Source: Ruegeria lacuscaerulensis
GTDB taxonomy: Bacteria > Pseudomonadota > Alphaproteobacteria > Rhodobacterales > Rhodobacteraceae
Assembly (NCBI RefSeq): GCF_013031245.1
Contig: NZ_WPZL01000022.1
Coordinates: 1-64,000, forward strand
Direction of reading: 5' to 3'
Length of the DNA: 64,000 nt
Part shown: positions 51,894 through 59,991 of the stretch, piece by piece
How the letters are laid out: every line of letters begins with the position of its first letter
Numbering within the stretch: position 1 is the stretch's first letter
Translations under genes and position numbers: made by a program
The notes under the pieces: model-generated
Seen by the model: the letters and a program-made list of their open reading frames with translations, nothing else
Databases searched by the model: none
What the model was told of the DNA's origin: nothing

Positions 51894-52556
51894 ATGACGA
51901 AGAACGATATCTATCTCGAGATGCGCCGGCGTATCTGCCTTCTTGACTATCAGCCGGGAACGCGCCTGAACGAGCGGGAATTGGCAACGGAATTTGGCGT
52001 CAGCCGCACGCCGATGCGGGCCGTGCTGCAAAAGCTTGAACACATCGGTCTGATCTCCAGCCAGCACGGGCATGGCACCATCGTTACCTCAATCGATCTG
52101 AAATCCATGCGCGATGTCTATATCGTGCGCATGAGGCTCATGGATGCGCTGGGTGATTCCGCTCCGTCCCCTCGGAATCCGGCCATACTGGACGAGATGC
52201 GCGAGTTGGAAGCGCGGTGCGATGCGATGCTGGATAGTCACGACAAACGCGAATTCGCGCGCGTGCTTCTGCGCTTGCACAAAATCCTGCATGGGTTGAC
52301 CACCAACGCGGTGCTGGAGGATATCAACGACACATTATTCTATCAGTCCGCGCGCTTTTGGTTCTTGTTGCTGGATCGCGTCGAGATGCGCGTCCAAGTC
52401 GAGGATTTGAAGGATGAGATCCGAATATTGCGCCGCAGTCTGGAGATCGGCGATATCAAGTTGACGGCCTCGATCCACAAAACCTATCTCAGAGTGGTCG
52501 TGTCGCGTCTGGATGCCATCCAAGAGGAAGGCGGTGTTCTTTTTGAAGCAGAGTGA
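51894..52556 (+). CDS. GntR-family regulator, FadR/FCD type
   Basis: A 220-residue regulator. The winged HTH includes YLEMRRRICLLDYQPGTRLN, ERELATEFGVSRTPMRAVLQ and LISSQHGHGTIV; the C-terminal helical FCD domain has the metal-binding His positions in VLLRLHKILHGL and TASIHKTYL. An in-frame ATG at 51846 would overlap the dehydratase gene, so the ATG at 51894 is preferred. It sits in the operon whose control region carries GGTATACC sites, so it is the obvious repressor of this whole regulon, with the imported compound or an intermediate as inducer. Confidence 0.88.
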   Translation: MTKNDIYLEMRRRICLLDYQPGTRLNERELATEFGVSRTPMRAVLQKLEHIGLISSQHGHGTIVTSIDLKSMRDVYIVRMRLMDALGDSAPSPRNPAILDEMRELEARCDAMLDSHDKREFARVLLRLHKILHGLTTNAVLEDINDTLFYQSARFWFLLLDRVEMRVQVEDLKDEIRILRRSLEIGDIKLTASIHKTYLRVVVSRLDAIQEEGGVLFEAE

Positions 52557-52565
52557 TCCTTCATA

Positions 52566-52573
52566 GGTATACC
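52566..52573. promoter_or_regulatory. GGTATACC palindrome before the amidotransferase gene (site 1)
   Basis: Perfect copy of the palindrome nine bases after the regulator stop, in the 158-base gap before the amidotransferase gene. It matches the two sites at 46808 and 46914. Confidence 0.6.
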
Positions 52574-52627
52574 TATATCTTCATTGGGGCACATTTTGGT
52601 AGATTATCCAGTTAAAATCATTGAATT

Positions 52628-52635
52628 GGTATACA
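52628..52635. promoter_or_regulatory. GGTATACA near-palindrome before the amidotransferase gene (site 2)
   Basis: A one-mismatch copy, 62 bases after site 1 (six turns), preceded by AATT. With site 1 it gives the amidotransferase gene the same two-site arrangement as the divergent region. Confidence 0.5.
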
Positions 52636-52714
52636 ATTTGAGCTAGATTTCTTCAATCATTGAACATCGGGGCGGCCGCAGCGTCTGCCCGCCCAAGATA
52701 GCGAAAGAAATACC

Positions 52715-53488
52715 ATGACCGATACAGCCGGGAACTCTTTGCTGTTCATTTCCATGTTGGGTGAGAATGAGCTTTTCAACCCCGATCACTTTGGAGGCTT
52801 GTGTACTTCCGGCCAGGAAAAAGATTGGATCGTGGACTGGTTTGGACCCGTGGCGCTGGAAACGGGTTTTTCACTATCCGGCGTCGACATTTGTCGCGGT
52901 GATGCACTGCCTGCGGTGGATGATGTCGATTGTGTCATCCTCGGCGGCACGATGCATGTAGTCACCGAGGACCGCCCCTGGCTGCACGCGCTCTATTCCT
53001 GGTTGCGCCGGTATCGCGATGCCGGGAAACCTTTGCTTGGCATTTGTGGTGGACATCAATTGGTGTCTACGCAGTTCGAGGATGGCGTGCTTGATGGCCG
53101 TACCGGAGGTACGCTTGCCGGAACCTATGAGATTGAGCTGACAGACCTTGGGCGCCAGCACCCCCTTTTTGAAGGCCTGTCCACATTCCCCCGTTTCAAC
53201 TTTGCCAACTATCTGCATGTGATTCCGTCAGAAGCGCAGAAAGCAAAGGTACTGGCCCGCATCGGTGAGAGCAACGCCATCTGTATCGACCACGGCAACC
53301 ATTGGTATACGACACAATTCCATCCGGAATCCCGCCGATCAGTCTGGTCCTGCATGTATGAACAGACCGAGCCAGAGCATGTCGAGAACTATTCGGATGA
53401 TCAGGATGGTGCGGCCTTGCTTCGAAACTTCATGGCAATTGCTGCAAAAGAGTTGAATAAACAACGTCCAGTCACGTTGAGTCCATAG
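52715..53488 (+). CDS. Class I glutamine amidotransferase-like protein
   Basis: A 257-residue protein with the catalytic Cys111 in LLGICGGHQLVS, the His and Glu in TTQFHPESRRSV and an oxyanion strand VDCVILGGTMHV. The triad of class I amidotransferases is thus present. It has no synthetase domain, so it acts either as a hydrolase of gamma-glutamyl compounds or as a subunit that delivers ammonia to a partner enzyme not in this window. It starts 158 bases after the regulator with its own two operator copies, so it belongs to the same regulon. Confidence 0.82.
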   Translation: MTDTAGNSLLFISMLGENELFNPDHFGGLCTSGQEKDWIVDWFGPVALETGFSLSGVDICRGDALPAVDDVDCVILGGTMHVVTEDRPWLHALYSWLRRYRDAGKPLLGICGGHQLVSTQFEDGVLDGRTGGTLAGTYEIELTDLGRQHPLFEGLSTFPRFNFANYLHVIPSEAQKAKVLARIGESNAICIDHGNHWYTTQFHPESRRSVWSCMYEQTEPEHVENYSDDQDGAALLRNFMAIAAKELNKQRPVTLSP

Positions 53489-53519
53489 GACCAATACGGA
53501 ATCTGAACTCGTTTTCGCT

Positions 53520-53585
53520 ATTGTTCGAAAAATAACGCCGACAAATGCTCAGACTGCTTCAGCGTTCCTTTGCGGATATTGGTAT
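53520..53585 (-). other. Possible IS6 transposase C-terminal scar
   Basis: On the minus strand this reads NIRKGTLKQSEHLSALFFEQ, which is like the C-terminus of some IS6 transposases (an IRKGQ pattern). It directly adjoins the left end of the complete element. The match is short and could be chance. Confidence 0.3.
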
Positions 53586-54405
53586 GGATCTGTTGCAAAC
53601 TTTTAGCTGTTGACGCTCTTCGGTGCTGCGAGTGAATGGCTATCGTTATTTTCAACTCGAGAGTCGGTTCATGATCTCTTTCAAAGGCGCACAATATCCG
53701 AAAGACGTGATCCTGTTTGCGGTCTTCTTCTATGTCCGTTTCGGCGTGTCCTATCGCGATCTGGAAGAAATCATGCTCGAGCGAGGCGTCACGGTGGATC
53801 ACACCACACTGAACCGCTGGGTGACAAGGTATTCTGGCGCAATTGCTGATGCAGCGCGTCGTCGCAAGGGACCATGCGACCGCTCCTGGAGAATGGATGA
53901 AACGTACATCAAAGTAAAAGGCACATGGGTTTATCTTTATCGTGCCGTAGACAAACACGGCAAAACTCTTGATTTCATGCTGTTCGAGCGTCGAAACAAG
54001 CCGGCCGCCACAAGGTTTTTCGCCCGAATGATGGAGGTCAACGGTCTGCCGCGAAAGATCGTTATCGACAAAAGCGGTGCCAACACCGCTGGCATCAAGG
54101 CAATCAACAAGATGCTTGCGGGTTTTGGCTGCCCCATCCCGATCGAGATGGTCAGGCGGAAATATCTGAACAACATCGTAGAACAAGACCATCGTTTCAT
54201 CAAAAGGCGAACTCGCCCGATGCTCGGTTTCAAGAGCTTTGCCTCAGCTGCAGCAACACTTGCTGGCATCGAGGTGTCGCACATGATCCGAAAGGGCCAA
54301 TTCGCGCCCGGACTCTGTCCGTTTAAACAATTCGCTGAACTGGCAGCTTAACTTCGTTCTGATCGCCAAGACAATTCGGTAAGCTCAAAACTTTGCAACA
54401 AAGCC
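53586..54405 (+). mobile_element. IS6-family element, type A, complete (820 bp)
   Basis: Terminal repeats GGATCTGTTGCAAACTTTT (left) and GGCTTTGTTGCAAAGTTTT (reverse complement of the right end) agree in 16 of 19 bases. The body encodes one transposase on the plus strand. Eight-base flanks (ATTGGTAT and TGATGGAC) are not duplicated. A relative lies at the left edge of the window in opposite orientation, and small scars of the same type are at 19.6 and 24.3 kb. Confidence 0.92.
53671..54351 (+). CDS. IS6-family transposase (type A)
   Basis: A 226-residue transposase from the ATG at 53671 (MISFKGAQYPKDVILFAVFF); an ATG at 53623 gives 16 more residues. The DDE residues are in WRMDETYIKVKG, KIVIDKSGANTAG and NNIVEQDHRFIKRR, all present, so the enzyme may be active. 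The HTH-like YRDLEEIMLERGVTVD precedes the core. The length is normal for the family. Confidence 0.93.
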   Translation: MISFKGAQYPKDVILFAVFFYVRFGVSYRDLEEIMLERGVTVDHTTLNRWVTRYSGAIADAARRRKGPCDRSWRMDETYIKVKGTWVYLYRAVDKHGKTLDFMLFERRNKPAATRFFARMMEVNGLPRKIVIDKSGANTAGIKAINKMLAGFGCPIPIEMVRRKYLNNIVEQDHRFIKRRTRPMLGFKSFASAAATLAGIEVSHMIRKGQFAPGLCPFKQFAELAA

Positions 54406-54457
54406 TGATGGACCCCTAATTGGAACAACTGACCAAATCGAGGGGAGGCAATACAGG

Positions 54458-55231
54458 ATGTATCTTGAAAAGCTATCGATGACTGACCGCGTCGCTGTCG
54501 TGACAGGGGCCGGTACCGGCATTGGTTTTGCATGTGCCGAAGCCTTGGCGGAGGCGGGTGCCACCGTAATAATCGCCGACATTGATGAGGCGGGCGCCCG
54601 GTCCGCAGCGAACAATCTTGTTGGTTCCGGGTATCAGGCAGACGCGGAGCAATTGGACGTGACAGATTCCACCGCTGTAAACGCCTTGGTGGGACGGATC
54701 ATCGACCGATACGGCAAGATCGATGTTTTGGTTAATAATGCCGGTATCGGTAAGAGTTTTGAACCCGCAGAAGATATGACTGACGAGGTTTGGCAGGCAA
54801 CGCTTGACGTAAACCTCAACGGTCTTTTTTGGTGTTGCCGCGCCTTCGGGAAGGAGATGCTAAAAGCAGGCCGCGGCGCGATCGTTAATCTCGGCTCTAT
54901 GTCGGGCGAAATCTCGAACCGACCTCAAGAGCAAGCACAGTACAACACATCCAAAGCCGCAGTGCACCACCTGACACGTTGTTTGGCCGGCGAATGGGGT
55001 GACCGTGGTGTTCGGGTGAACGCCGTGGCACCTACTTACATTGAGACAAAGCTGATTGCTCATGTCCATGATGATCCGGAATTAGCGCAACACTGGATTG
55101 GGGGTACACCCATGAAACGTATGGGGCGGGCAGACGAGGTAGCCTCAGTGGTCCAGTTTCTTGCTTCAGACGCTTCGAGCCTAATGACTGGATCAATAGT
55201 CCTTGTCGACGGCGGCTACACCTGCTGGTAA
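54458..55231 (+). CDS. Short-chain dehydrogenase/reductase
   Basis: A 257-residue SDR with TGAGTGIGFACAEAL near 18-32, Asp in IIADIDEAG (favours NAD), NNAGIG, and the catalytic Ser in LGSMSG with Tyr and Lys in YNTSKAAV. The end LMTGSIVLVDGGYTCW is typical. GGAGG is ten bases before the ATG. It lies 50 bases from the IS6 right end and has no operon partner, so it may be a gene separated from its original pathway by the IS. The substrate is unknown. Confidence 0.85.
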   Translation: MYLEKLSMTDRVAVVTGAGTGIGFACAEALAEAGATVIIADIDEAGARSAANNLVGSGYQADAEQLDVTDSTAVNALVGRIIDRYGKIDVLVNNAGIGKSFEPAEDMTDEVWQATLDVNLNGLFWCCRAFGKEMLKAGRGAIVNLGSMSGEISNRPQEQAQYNTSKAAVHHLTRCLAGEWGDRGVRVNAVAPTYIETKLIAHVHDDPELAQHWIGGTPMKRMGRADEVASVVQFLASDASSLMTGSIVLVDGGYTCW

Positions 55232-55333
55232 TTCCGGCGGCCATCAAACTGCGGCGTTCGAAAAACAAGCCTGATCATTTACGGGCGCGTTGAGAGAAGC
55301 GACCGTCTTGGCGAATTGAATTTGGACCAGCCT

Positions 55334-55741
55334 TCACTGTAGAGGACCCTTCAGTTTGAGATCGCGTGACCTGTCCCAATCCCGGCAGTTTTCGACGAAA
55401 GCCATATGGGGGTTCTCAAAACCAGAGTGGTCGCCCAAAACACCTACCGCGACGAATAGAAACTCCGGCATCTTCGACGTCGCTTTGTAGATCGGCGAAC
55501 CACAGTCAGAACAATAACCCAGGCTGACAGTGTTCCCTGCGTCAGACTCCCAGCTGTAGAGCTTCGGCTCGTCGCTAATTACCACATGCTGCCTAAGATA
55601 CGCAGACTGCGGAAGATGGCCGCCACCGGAAATTTTCTGACAGTCCAGACAGAAACACAAAACCGAAAATTCGGGAGAACCCGAAATACGAACCTCAATT
55701 TTTCCACAAAGACACTGACCAGTGCAAATTGCCGCCGCCAT
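55334..55741 (-). CDS. GFA-domain (CENP-V/formaldehyde-activating-like) zinc protein
   Basis: A 135-residue member of the GFA family. Zinc ligands are in CTGQCLCGKI, CFCLDCQKISGG and GYCSDCGSPIY. Many members have no tested formaldehyde activity, so this is a fold call. The ATG at 55741 is chosen since it precedes MAAAICTGQCLCG; a longer upstream reading carries a membrane-like segment with no support. It is convergent with the SDR gene. Confidence 0.8.
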   Translation of the reverse strand: MAAAICTGQCLCGKIEVRISGSPEFSVLCFCLDCQKISGGGHLPQSAYLRQHVVISDEPKLYSWESDAGNTVSLGYCSDCGSPIYKATSKMPEFLFVAVGVLGDHSGFENPHMAFVENCRDWDRSRDLKLKGPLQ

Positions 55742-56259
55742 TACAAGCCTCCAGATCGTTGTGTTTGGCGCCTTTTTTGATTGAAACCGAAACGGAGCGC
55801 AGCTTTCCGATACGGATGACGTCAAGAGCAGCGCCAAAATCACCAACTGTTCGAGGCCGATTAGAGCCTTGATCCAAAGCCGGTTCAAGATAGGCCGAGA
55901 AATGAAGAAGTGGCTTGTGTCGTTTGAGATTTTGCCGGCTCATCCTTTGAACTTCCTTGATTTGCTATCATACCAAAGGCTTATCTTCCTCCTAATGAGT
56001 GCGATGGACCCGCAGTCGTCGGTCATCGGCCCAACCGGTTCCTCACCGGGCCGTGGCATACCGCGTGGTTCGCGCGGAACTTGATGCCTTGACTGCTTGA
56101 GCCGCAAAACCTGGATTTTTGCCACTTCGCGACCTCAAGGTTCATGGGCCGGTTCAGCAGGTTGGATATATACTTGCAAACTGCATTTAATTGCAGTACG
56201 CATTAAATAGGAGTTTACCTCTCCGCAATCAACGCGAAAAACTCTCCAGGGAGGAGATC
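55742..56259. other. Gene-free stretch before the fructose operon, with an operator-like palindrome
   Basis: No convincing gene in about 500 bases. At 56181-56196 is a palindrome CTGCATTTAATTGCAG (seven of eight pairs match), 64 bases upstream of the binding-protein start. It is a candidate operator for the ROK repressor at 61552. The ribosome site GGAGGAG lies just before the ATG. Confidence 0.5.
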
Positions 56260-57336
56260 ATGACCTACAAGATGCTCAAGCCTTTGCTTGTGACAGCAGC
56301 CATGTTGCCGCTCGCGAGCGTGGCAACGGCTCAAAGCGAAGCTCGTACCGATCTGGTAATCGCAGACCTTGGCCAGCCCGAAACAAACCCTTGGGTAATC
56401 AACCGCCATCGTTTTGAACGATGCGTCGCCGAAGCGCTTGGTGTCGAGCTGAAGGAGTTTGACGATCAGAACTCGGAAGAGCAGCATGCTGCGCAAGCTG
56501 AATCCATCATCGCAAGCGGCCCGGACGGGCTGATCTTCAACCCGCTGACGTCGCCGGCCGGTATCCAGGTCGCCCGTCTTCTGGAAGAGAATGACATTCC
56601 GGGCATTGCCGTCGGTCGACTGGTGGTGTCCAGCTACGACGATGACTATGAAGGTGAGGATTTCATCGCGCAGGTGACCCAGAACAATGACACTTGGGGG
56701 CAGGCGATTGGCAAAGCCACGGCAGATCTGGGGCACAAGAAAGTCGCGATGGTCTGGAACCAGAAGGGTGTGACCTCTGCGGAAGAAATCTGGGCTGGTG
56801 TCCAATCGGAACTGGACGCGGCAGGGGTCGAGGTGATCGCCGAGGCCTGGGATCGTCTGAACCGGGAGAATGGCCAGAAATATGCTGAACAGTTCATTGC
56901 CCGCTTCGGACCTGGCGAGATTGACGCGATCGTCGTGCTTGGTGCGGTCGCTGGCCTTGGCAGTCAATTTGCGGTGGAACAGGCCGGGCGAGATGACATC
57001 GCCATCATCACCACAGATATCGACGAGCAGGTGGCTCAGTTCATCAAGGACGGCAAGCTGGACTTCTCGATCGGCGGTCACTGGATGGTTGGCGGGTTCG
57101 GTCTTATCCAGCTCTATGACTATCTGCACGGTCACCCGATTGAAGACACCCAGCCTCGGGTCGGCCTCATTCCAGTAACGGCCGACAATGTGGATACCTA
57201 TGCCAACAGTCTTCTGAACGGCTGTATTCTTTCGCCGGACACCATTCGCAGTCTCAGCAAGGTCCATAATCCCGACGCTGATCTGCCTGGTTTCATCGAC
57301 GCCTGGCAGGCAAACTGGCAAGACTACGTGCAATAA
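56260..57336 (+). CDS. frcB: Sugar ABC transporter binding protein, FrcB-like
   Basis: A 358-residue type I periplasmic binding protein. Signal peptide MTYKMLKPLLVTAAMLPLAS with cleavage near VATAQ. The ligand-binding pattern includes EAESIIASGPDG-like HAAQAESIIASGPDGLIFNP, TADLGHKKVAMVWNQKGVTS, VVLGAVAGLGSQFAVEQAG and TTDIDEQVAQFIKDGKLDF. A GGAGGAG ribosome site supports the ATG at 56260. It heads the operon with a GH32 enzyme, aldolase, kinases and FrcA/FrcC-like subunits, so fructose or a fructose-containing sugar is the likely ligand. Confidence 0.85.
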   Translation: MTYKMLKPLLVTAAMLPLASVATAQSEARTDLVIADLGQPETNPWVINRHRFERCVAEALGVELKEFDDQNSEEQHAAQAESIIASGPDGLIFNPLTSPAGIQVARLLEENDIPGIAVGRLVVSSYDDDYEGEDFIAQVTQNNDTWGQAIGKATADLGHKKVAMVWNQKGVTSAEEIWAGVQSELDAAGVEVIAEAWDRLNRENGQKYAEQFIARFGPGEIDAIVVLGAVAGLGSQFAVEQAGRDDIAIITTDIDEQVAQFIKDGKLDFSIGGHWMVGGFGLIQLYDYLHGHPIEDTQPRVGLIPVTADNVDTYANSLLNGCILSPDTIRSLSKVHNPDADLPGFIDAWQANWQDYVQ

Positions 57337-57359
57337 CTCCCCTTGCACGCAGCATGCCC

Positions 57360-57384
57360 TCCCCCGGCTCAATGGGCCGGGGGA
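57360..57384 (+). terminator. GC-rich hairpin after the FrcB-like gene
   Basis: A perfect nine-base stem TCCCCCGGC/GCCGGGGGA with a seven-base loop begins 24 bases after the stop. No T run follows. It is likely an mRNA-stabilising or attenuating structure between the binding-protein gene and the rest of the operon. Confidence 0.6.
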
Positions 57385-57419
57385 CCCAGAAATATCAAAC
57401 TCTTTTTCGAGGTCCGCAG

Positions 57420-58907
57420 ATGAGACTTTTCGGATACGCTCCGGAGCGCGGTGCTGCCGCTGGTGATACAATGCCATTCTACCACGATGGCACATGGCAT
57501 CTGTTTTTTTCCCAACCCCCCGTAGGCGCCTGGGAATATGTTGAGCGGGCGCGTGTCTCGACCGCTTATCTTCGGTCAGATGACCTCGTAAACTGGGAAG
57601 TAATGCCCGACGCTTTTGGTCCCGGCGCGCATGGCGAATGCGACGGTGATGGGATCTGGACCGGCTCTGTCATTGAGCACGAGGGCGTTTTTCACTTCTT
57701 CTACACAGGCTACAACCGTCAATCGGCCTCGCCGCAGTCAATTTGCAAAGCAACATCGACCGATCTCAAGACCTGGGAGAAATCCGGATCCAACCCGATG
57801 ATCTCCCCCGATCCCCGCTGGTACGAAACCGTCGATTGGCGCGACCCCTTTGTCTACCGCGACGAAGAGGCAGGGTGCTTCAAGATGCTGATCTCGGCAC
57901 GCCTCAAGGAAGGTCCGCAGTTTCGTCGGGGCTGCGTTGCCGTAGCCACGTCCGATGATCTGGAAAGCTGGGAGGTCGGCCCGCCGCTGGCGTCCTCGAT
58001 GCTGACGCATTGCCCGGAATGCCCTGAAATCTTCAAGCTGGGCGATTGGTGGTATCTGGTTGAAAGCCGCTACTCGGAACGAATGCAAACCGTGTATCGG
58101 GTGTCAAAGTCCCCGGATGGTCCTTGGGAAAGCCGCAAGCTCGACAGTCTTGACGGGCGTCGGTTCTACGCCGCCAAATCCGCCAGCGATGGCGATCGTC
58201 GCATGAGTTTCGCATGGATTCCGTTCCGCAAGCATCACGGCCCCAAACGTAGCTGGGTCTGGGGCGGAGAACTGGGCAGCCCGCGCGAACTTGTCTCGCT
58301 GCCAGACGGCACGCTGACCTGCAAACTGCCCGATAACGTGGACCAGAGTTACGCAGAGACCGTGCCCCACAAGCTACGTCCCATGTTAGGGGACTGGACC
58401 GGCGATGCAGACCCTCGGTGTGATGCGACAGGATCATACGGATACGCGTTCATCGACGGGCCGAACCGGGATGATGTGTTGCTCGATGTGCTTATCGAGC
58501 CCAGCCCCGCAACTGAAGCAGTGGGTATTCTCATCGAACCCCGAGGCGGCGATCATCTGGACAGCGGTTACAGCCTTTCAATCGAGCCCATGAAGGAGCG
58601 CGTCCTGTTTGATCGCTGGCCTGCCGCGATGGATCCACTTTGGGACAGCCTGGTGCTCAATGAGCGGCATGGCATTGAGGTCCGTCAGGAGATCGACAGC
58701 CCATTGGTTGAGCGTCCGCTCGCCTTCACACCGGAGGATGGGTGTTACCGGGTCCAGATCCTGCGCAACGGGTCGGCCATAGAATGCTTTGTGGCCGGGC
58801 AGGTTGTTGCATCCTTCAGGGTCTATGACATCTCCAATACCGATGCCTGGGGTCTCTTTGTTCAGGAAGGCTCGGCCAAATTCCACAATCTCAACTTCCG
58901 CAAGTAA
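57420..58907 (+). CDS. Glycoside hydrolase family 32 (fructosidase/sucrose hydrolase-like)
   Basis: A 495-residue GH32 enzyme without signal peptide, so it acts in the cytoplasm. The three acidic motifs are GDTMPFYHDGTWHLFF (nucleophile Asp in the position of NDPNG), WRDPFVYRDEE (transition-state stabiliser) and CPECPEIFKLGDWWYL (acid/base Glu in EC). A C-terminal beta-sandwich (about 360-495) completes the fold. It splits fructosyl bonds, for example in sucrose or small fructans, releasing fructose for the kinase and aldolase genes that follow. ATG at 57420 has GAGG upstream; an earlier ATG at 57354 is inside the hairpin. Confidence 0.85.
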   Translation: MRLFGYAPERGAAAGDTMPFYHDGTWHLFFSQPPVGAWEYVERARVSTAYLRSDDLVNWEVMPDAFGPGAHGECDGDGIWTGSVIEHEGVFHFFYTGYNRQSASPQSICKATSTDLKTWEKSGSNPMISPDPRWYETVDWRDPFVYRDEEAGCFKMLISARLKEGPQFRRGCVAVATSDDLESWEVGPPLASSMLTHCPECPEIFKLGDWWYLVESRYSERMQTVYRVSKSPDGPWESRKLDSLDGRRFYAAKSASDGDRRMSFAWIPFRKHHGPKRSWVWGGELGSPRELVSLPDGTLTCKLPDNVDQSYAETVPHKLRPMLGDWTGDADPRCDATGSYGYAFIDGPNRDDVLLDVLIEPSPATEAVGILIEPRGGDHLDSGYSLSIEPMKERVLFDRWPAAMDPLWDSLVLNERHGIEVRQEIDSPLVERPLAFTPEDGCYRVQILRNGSAIECFVAGQVVASFRVYDISNTDAWGLFVQEGSAKFHNLNFRK

Positions 58908-58917
58908 AGGCCTCGCC

Positions 58918-59991
58918 ATGCCCCTCATAACCCTCAGACAATTGCTTGATTATGCGGCGGATCAAGGATTTGGTGTGCCGGCGTTCAACATCTCCAATAT
59001 GGAGCAGGGCCTTGCGATCATGAACGCTGCGCGCGCCTGCGACGCACCGGTGATCCTGCAAGCCAGTTTAAATGTTCGCAGGGCCTATGCCGGAGATCGG
59101 ATGATCGTCGCCATAGTGAACGCACTGGCGTCCATGTATCCCGACAACCCAATCTGTCTGCACCAGGACCACGGCCATGATGAACAGGCCTGCGTCAGCG
59201 CCATCGCTGCGGGGTTCACCTCGGCTATGATGGATGGCTCCCTGATGGGCGACGGCAAGACACCCGCCAGCTATGCCCACAACGTCGATATCACGGCCCG
59301 CGTTGCACAGATCGCACATTGGACGGGTGCCTCAATCGAAGGAGAGCTGGGTGTTCTTGGATCGCTGGAAACCGGCGAGGCGGGTGAAGAAGACGGGTCC
59401 GGGGCAGAGGGCAAACTGGATCACGATCAGCTGTTGACCGATCCCGATCAGGCGGCGGAGTTTGTTGCTGCAACCAAGGTTGATGCGCTTGCGATAGCCT
59501 GTGGGACATCTCATGGCGCTTATAAGTTCACACGGGAACCGGATGGTGACATCCTGGCCATCAGCCAGATTGAGGCGATCCACCGTAGCGTACCGAATAC
59601 CCATCTTGTGATGCATGGATCGAGCTCTGTGCCACAGGGCCTGCAGGACCTGATAAACGCCTCTGGCGGTGAAATGCCACAAACCTGGGGTGTCCCCGTC
59701 GAAGAGATCGAACGTGGGATCCGACATGGTGTTCGAAAAATCAACATCGACACCGATTGCCGCATGGCCATGTCCGGCGCGATGCGGCGCTTCTCCCGGG
59801 ACAACCCGTCGAACTTCGATCCGCGGGCGTTTATCCTGGCCGGGATGGCGGAGCTTGAGACGCTGGTCCGTGACAGGTTCGAGAGGTTCGGGGCGGCGGG
59901 CCACGGGTGTAAAATCAAGCCGATCCCAGTTGCCGAAATGGCAAAGCGGTATGCTGATGGCGGGCTCGATCCATCCCGGAAGGCCGCGTGA
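58918..59991 (+). CDS. fba: Class II fructose-bisphosphate aldolase
   Basis: A 357-residue class II aldolase. The zinc ligands and catalytic residues are in CLHQDHGHDEQAC near 79-91, IEGELGVLGSLE near 141-152, CGTSHGAYKF and LVMHGSSSVPQ, with the phosphate loop KINIDTDCRMA. This matches the Calvin-type class II subgroup. It is ten bases after GH32 and overlaps the kinase gene by four bases. It would cleave fructose 1,6-bisphosphate formed by the two kinases in this operon. Confidence 0.9.
   Translation: MPLITLRQLLDYAADQGFGVPAFNISNMEQGLAIMNAARACDAPVILQASLNVRRAYAGDRMIVAIVNALASMYPDNPICLHQDHGHDEQACVSAIAAGFTSAMMDGSLMGDGKTPASYAHNVDITARVAQIAHWTGASIEGELGVLGSLETGEAGEEDGSGAEGKLDHDQLLTDPDQAAEFVAATKVDALAIACGTSHGAYKFTREPDGDILAISQIEAIHRSVPNTHLVMHGSSSVPQGLQDLINASGGEMPQTWGVPVEEIERGIRHGVRKINIDTDCRMAMSGAMRRFSRDNPSNFDPRAFILAGMAELETLVRDRFERFGAAGHGCKIKPIPVAEMAKRYADGGLDPSRKAA

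Noticed and set aside
56215-57495. Long 426-codon open frame on the minus strand
   Set aside because: It lies opposite the FrcB-like gene, which has signal peptide, ribosome site and family motifs. The antisense reading has no domain pattern and results from the codon bias.
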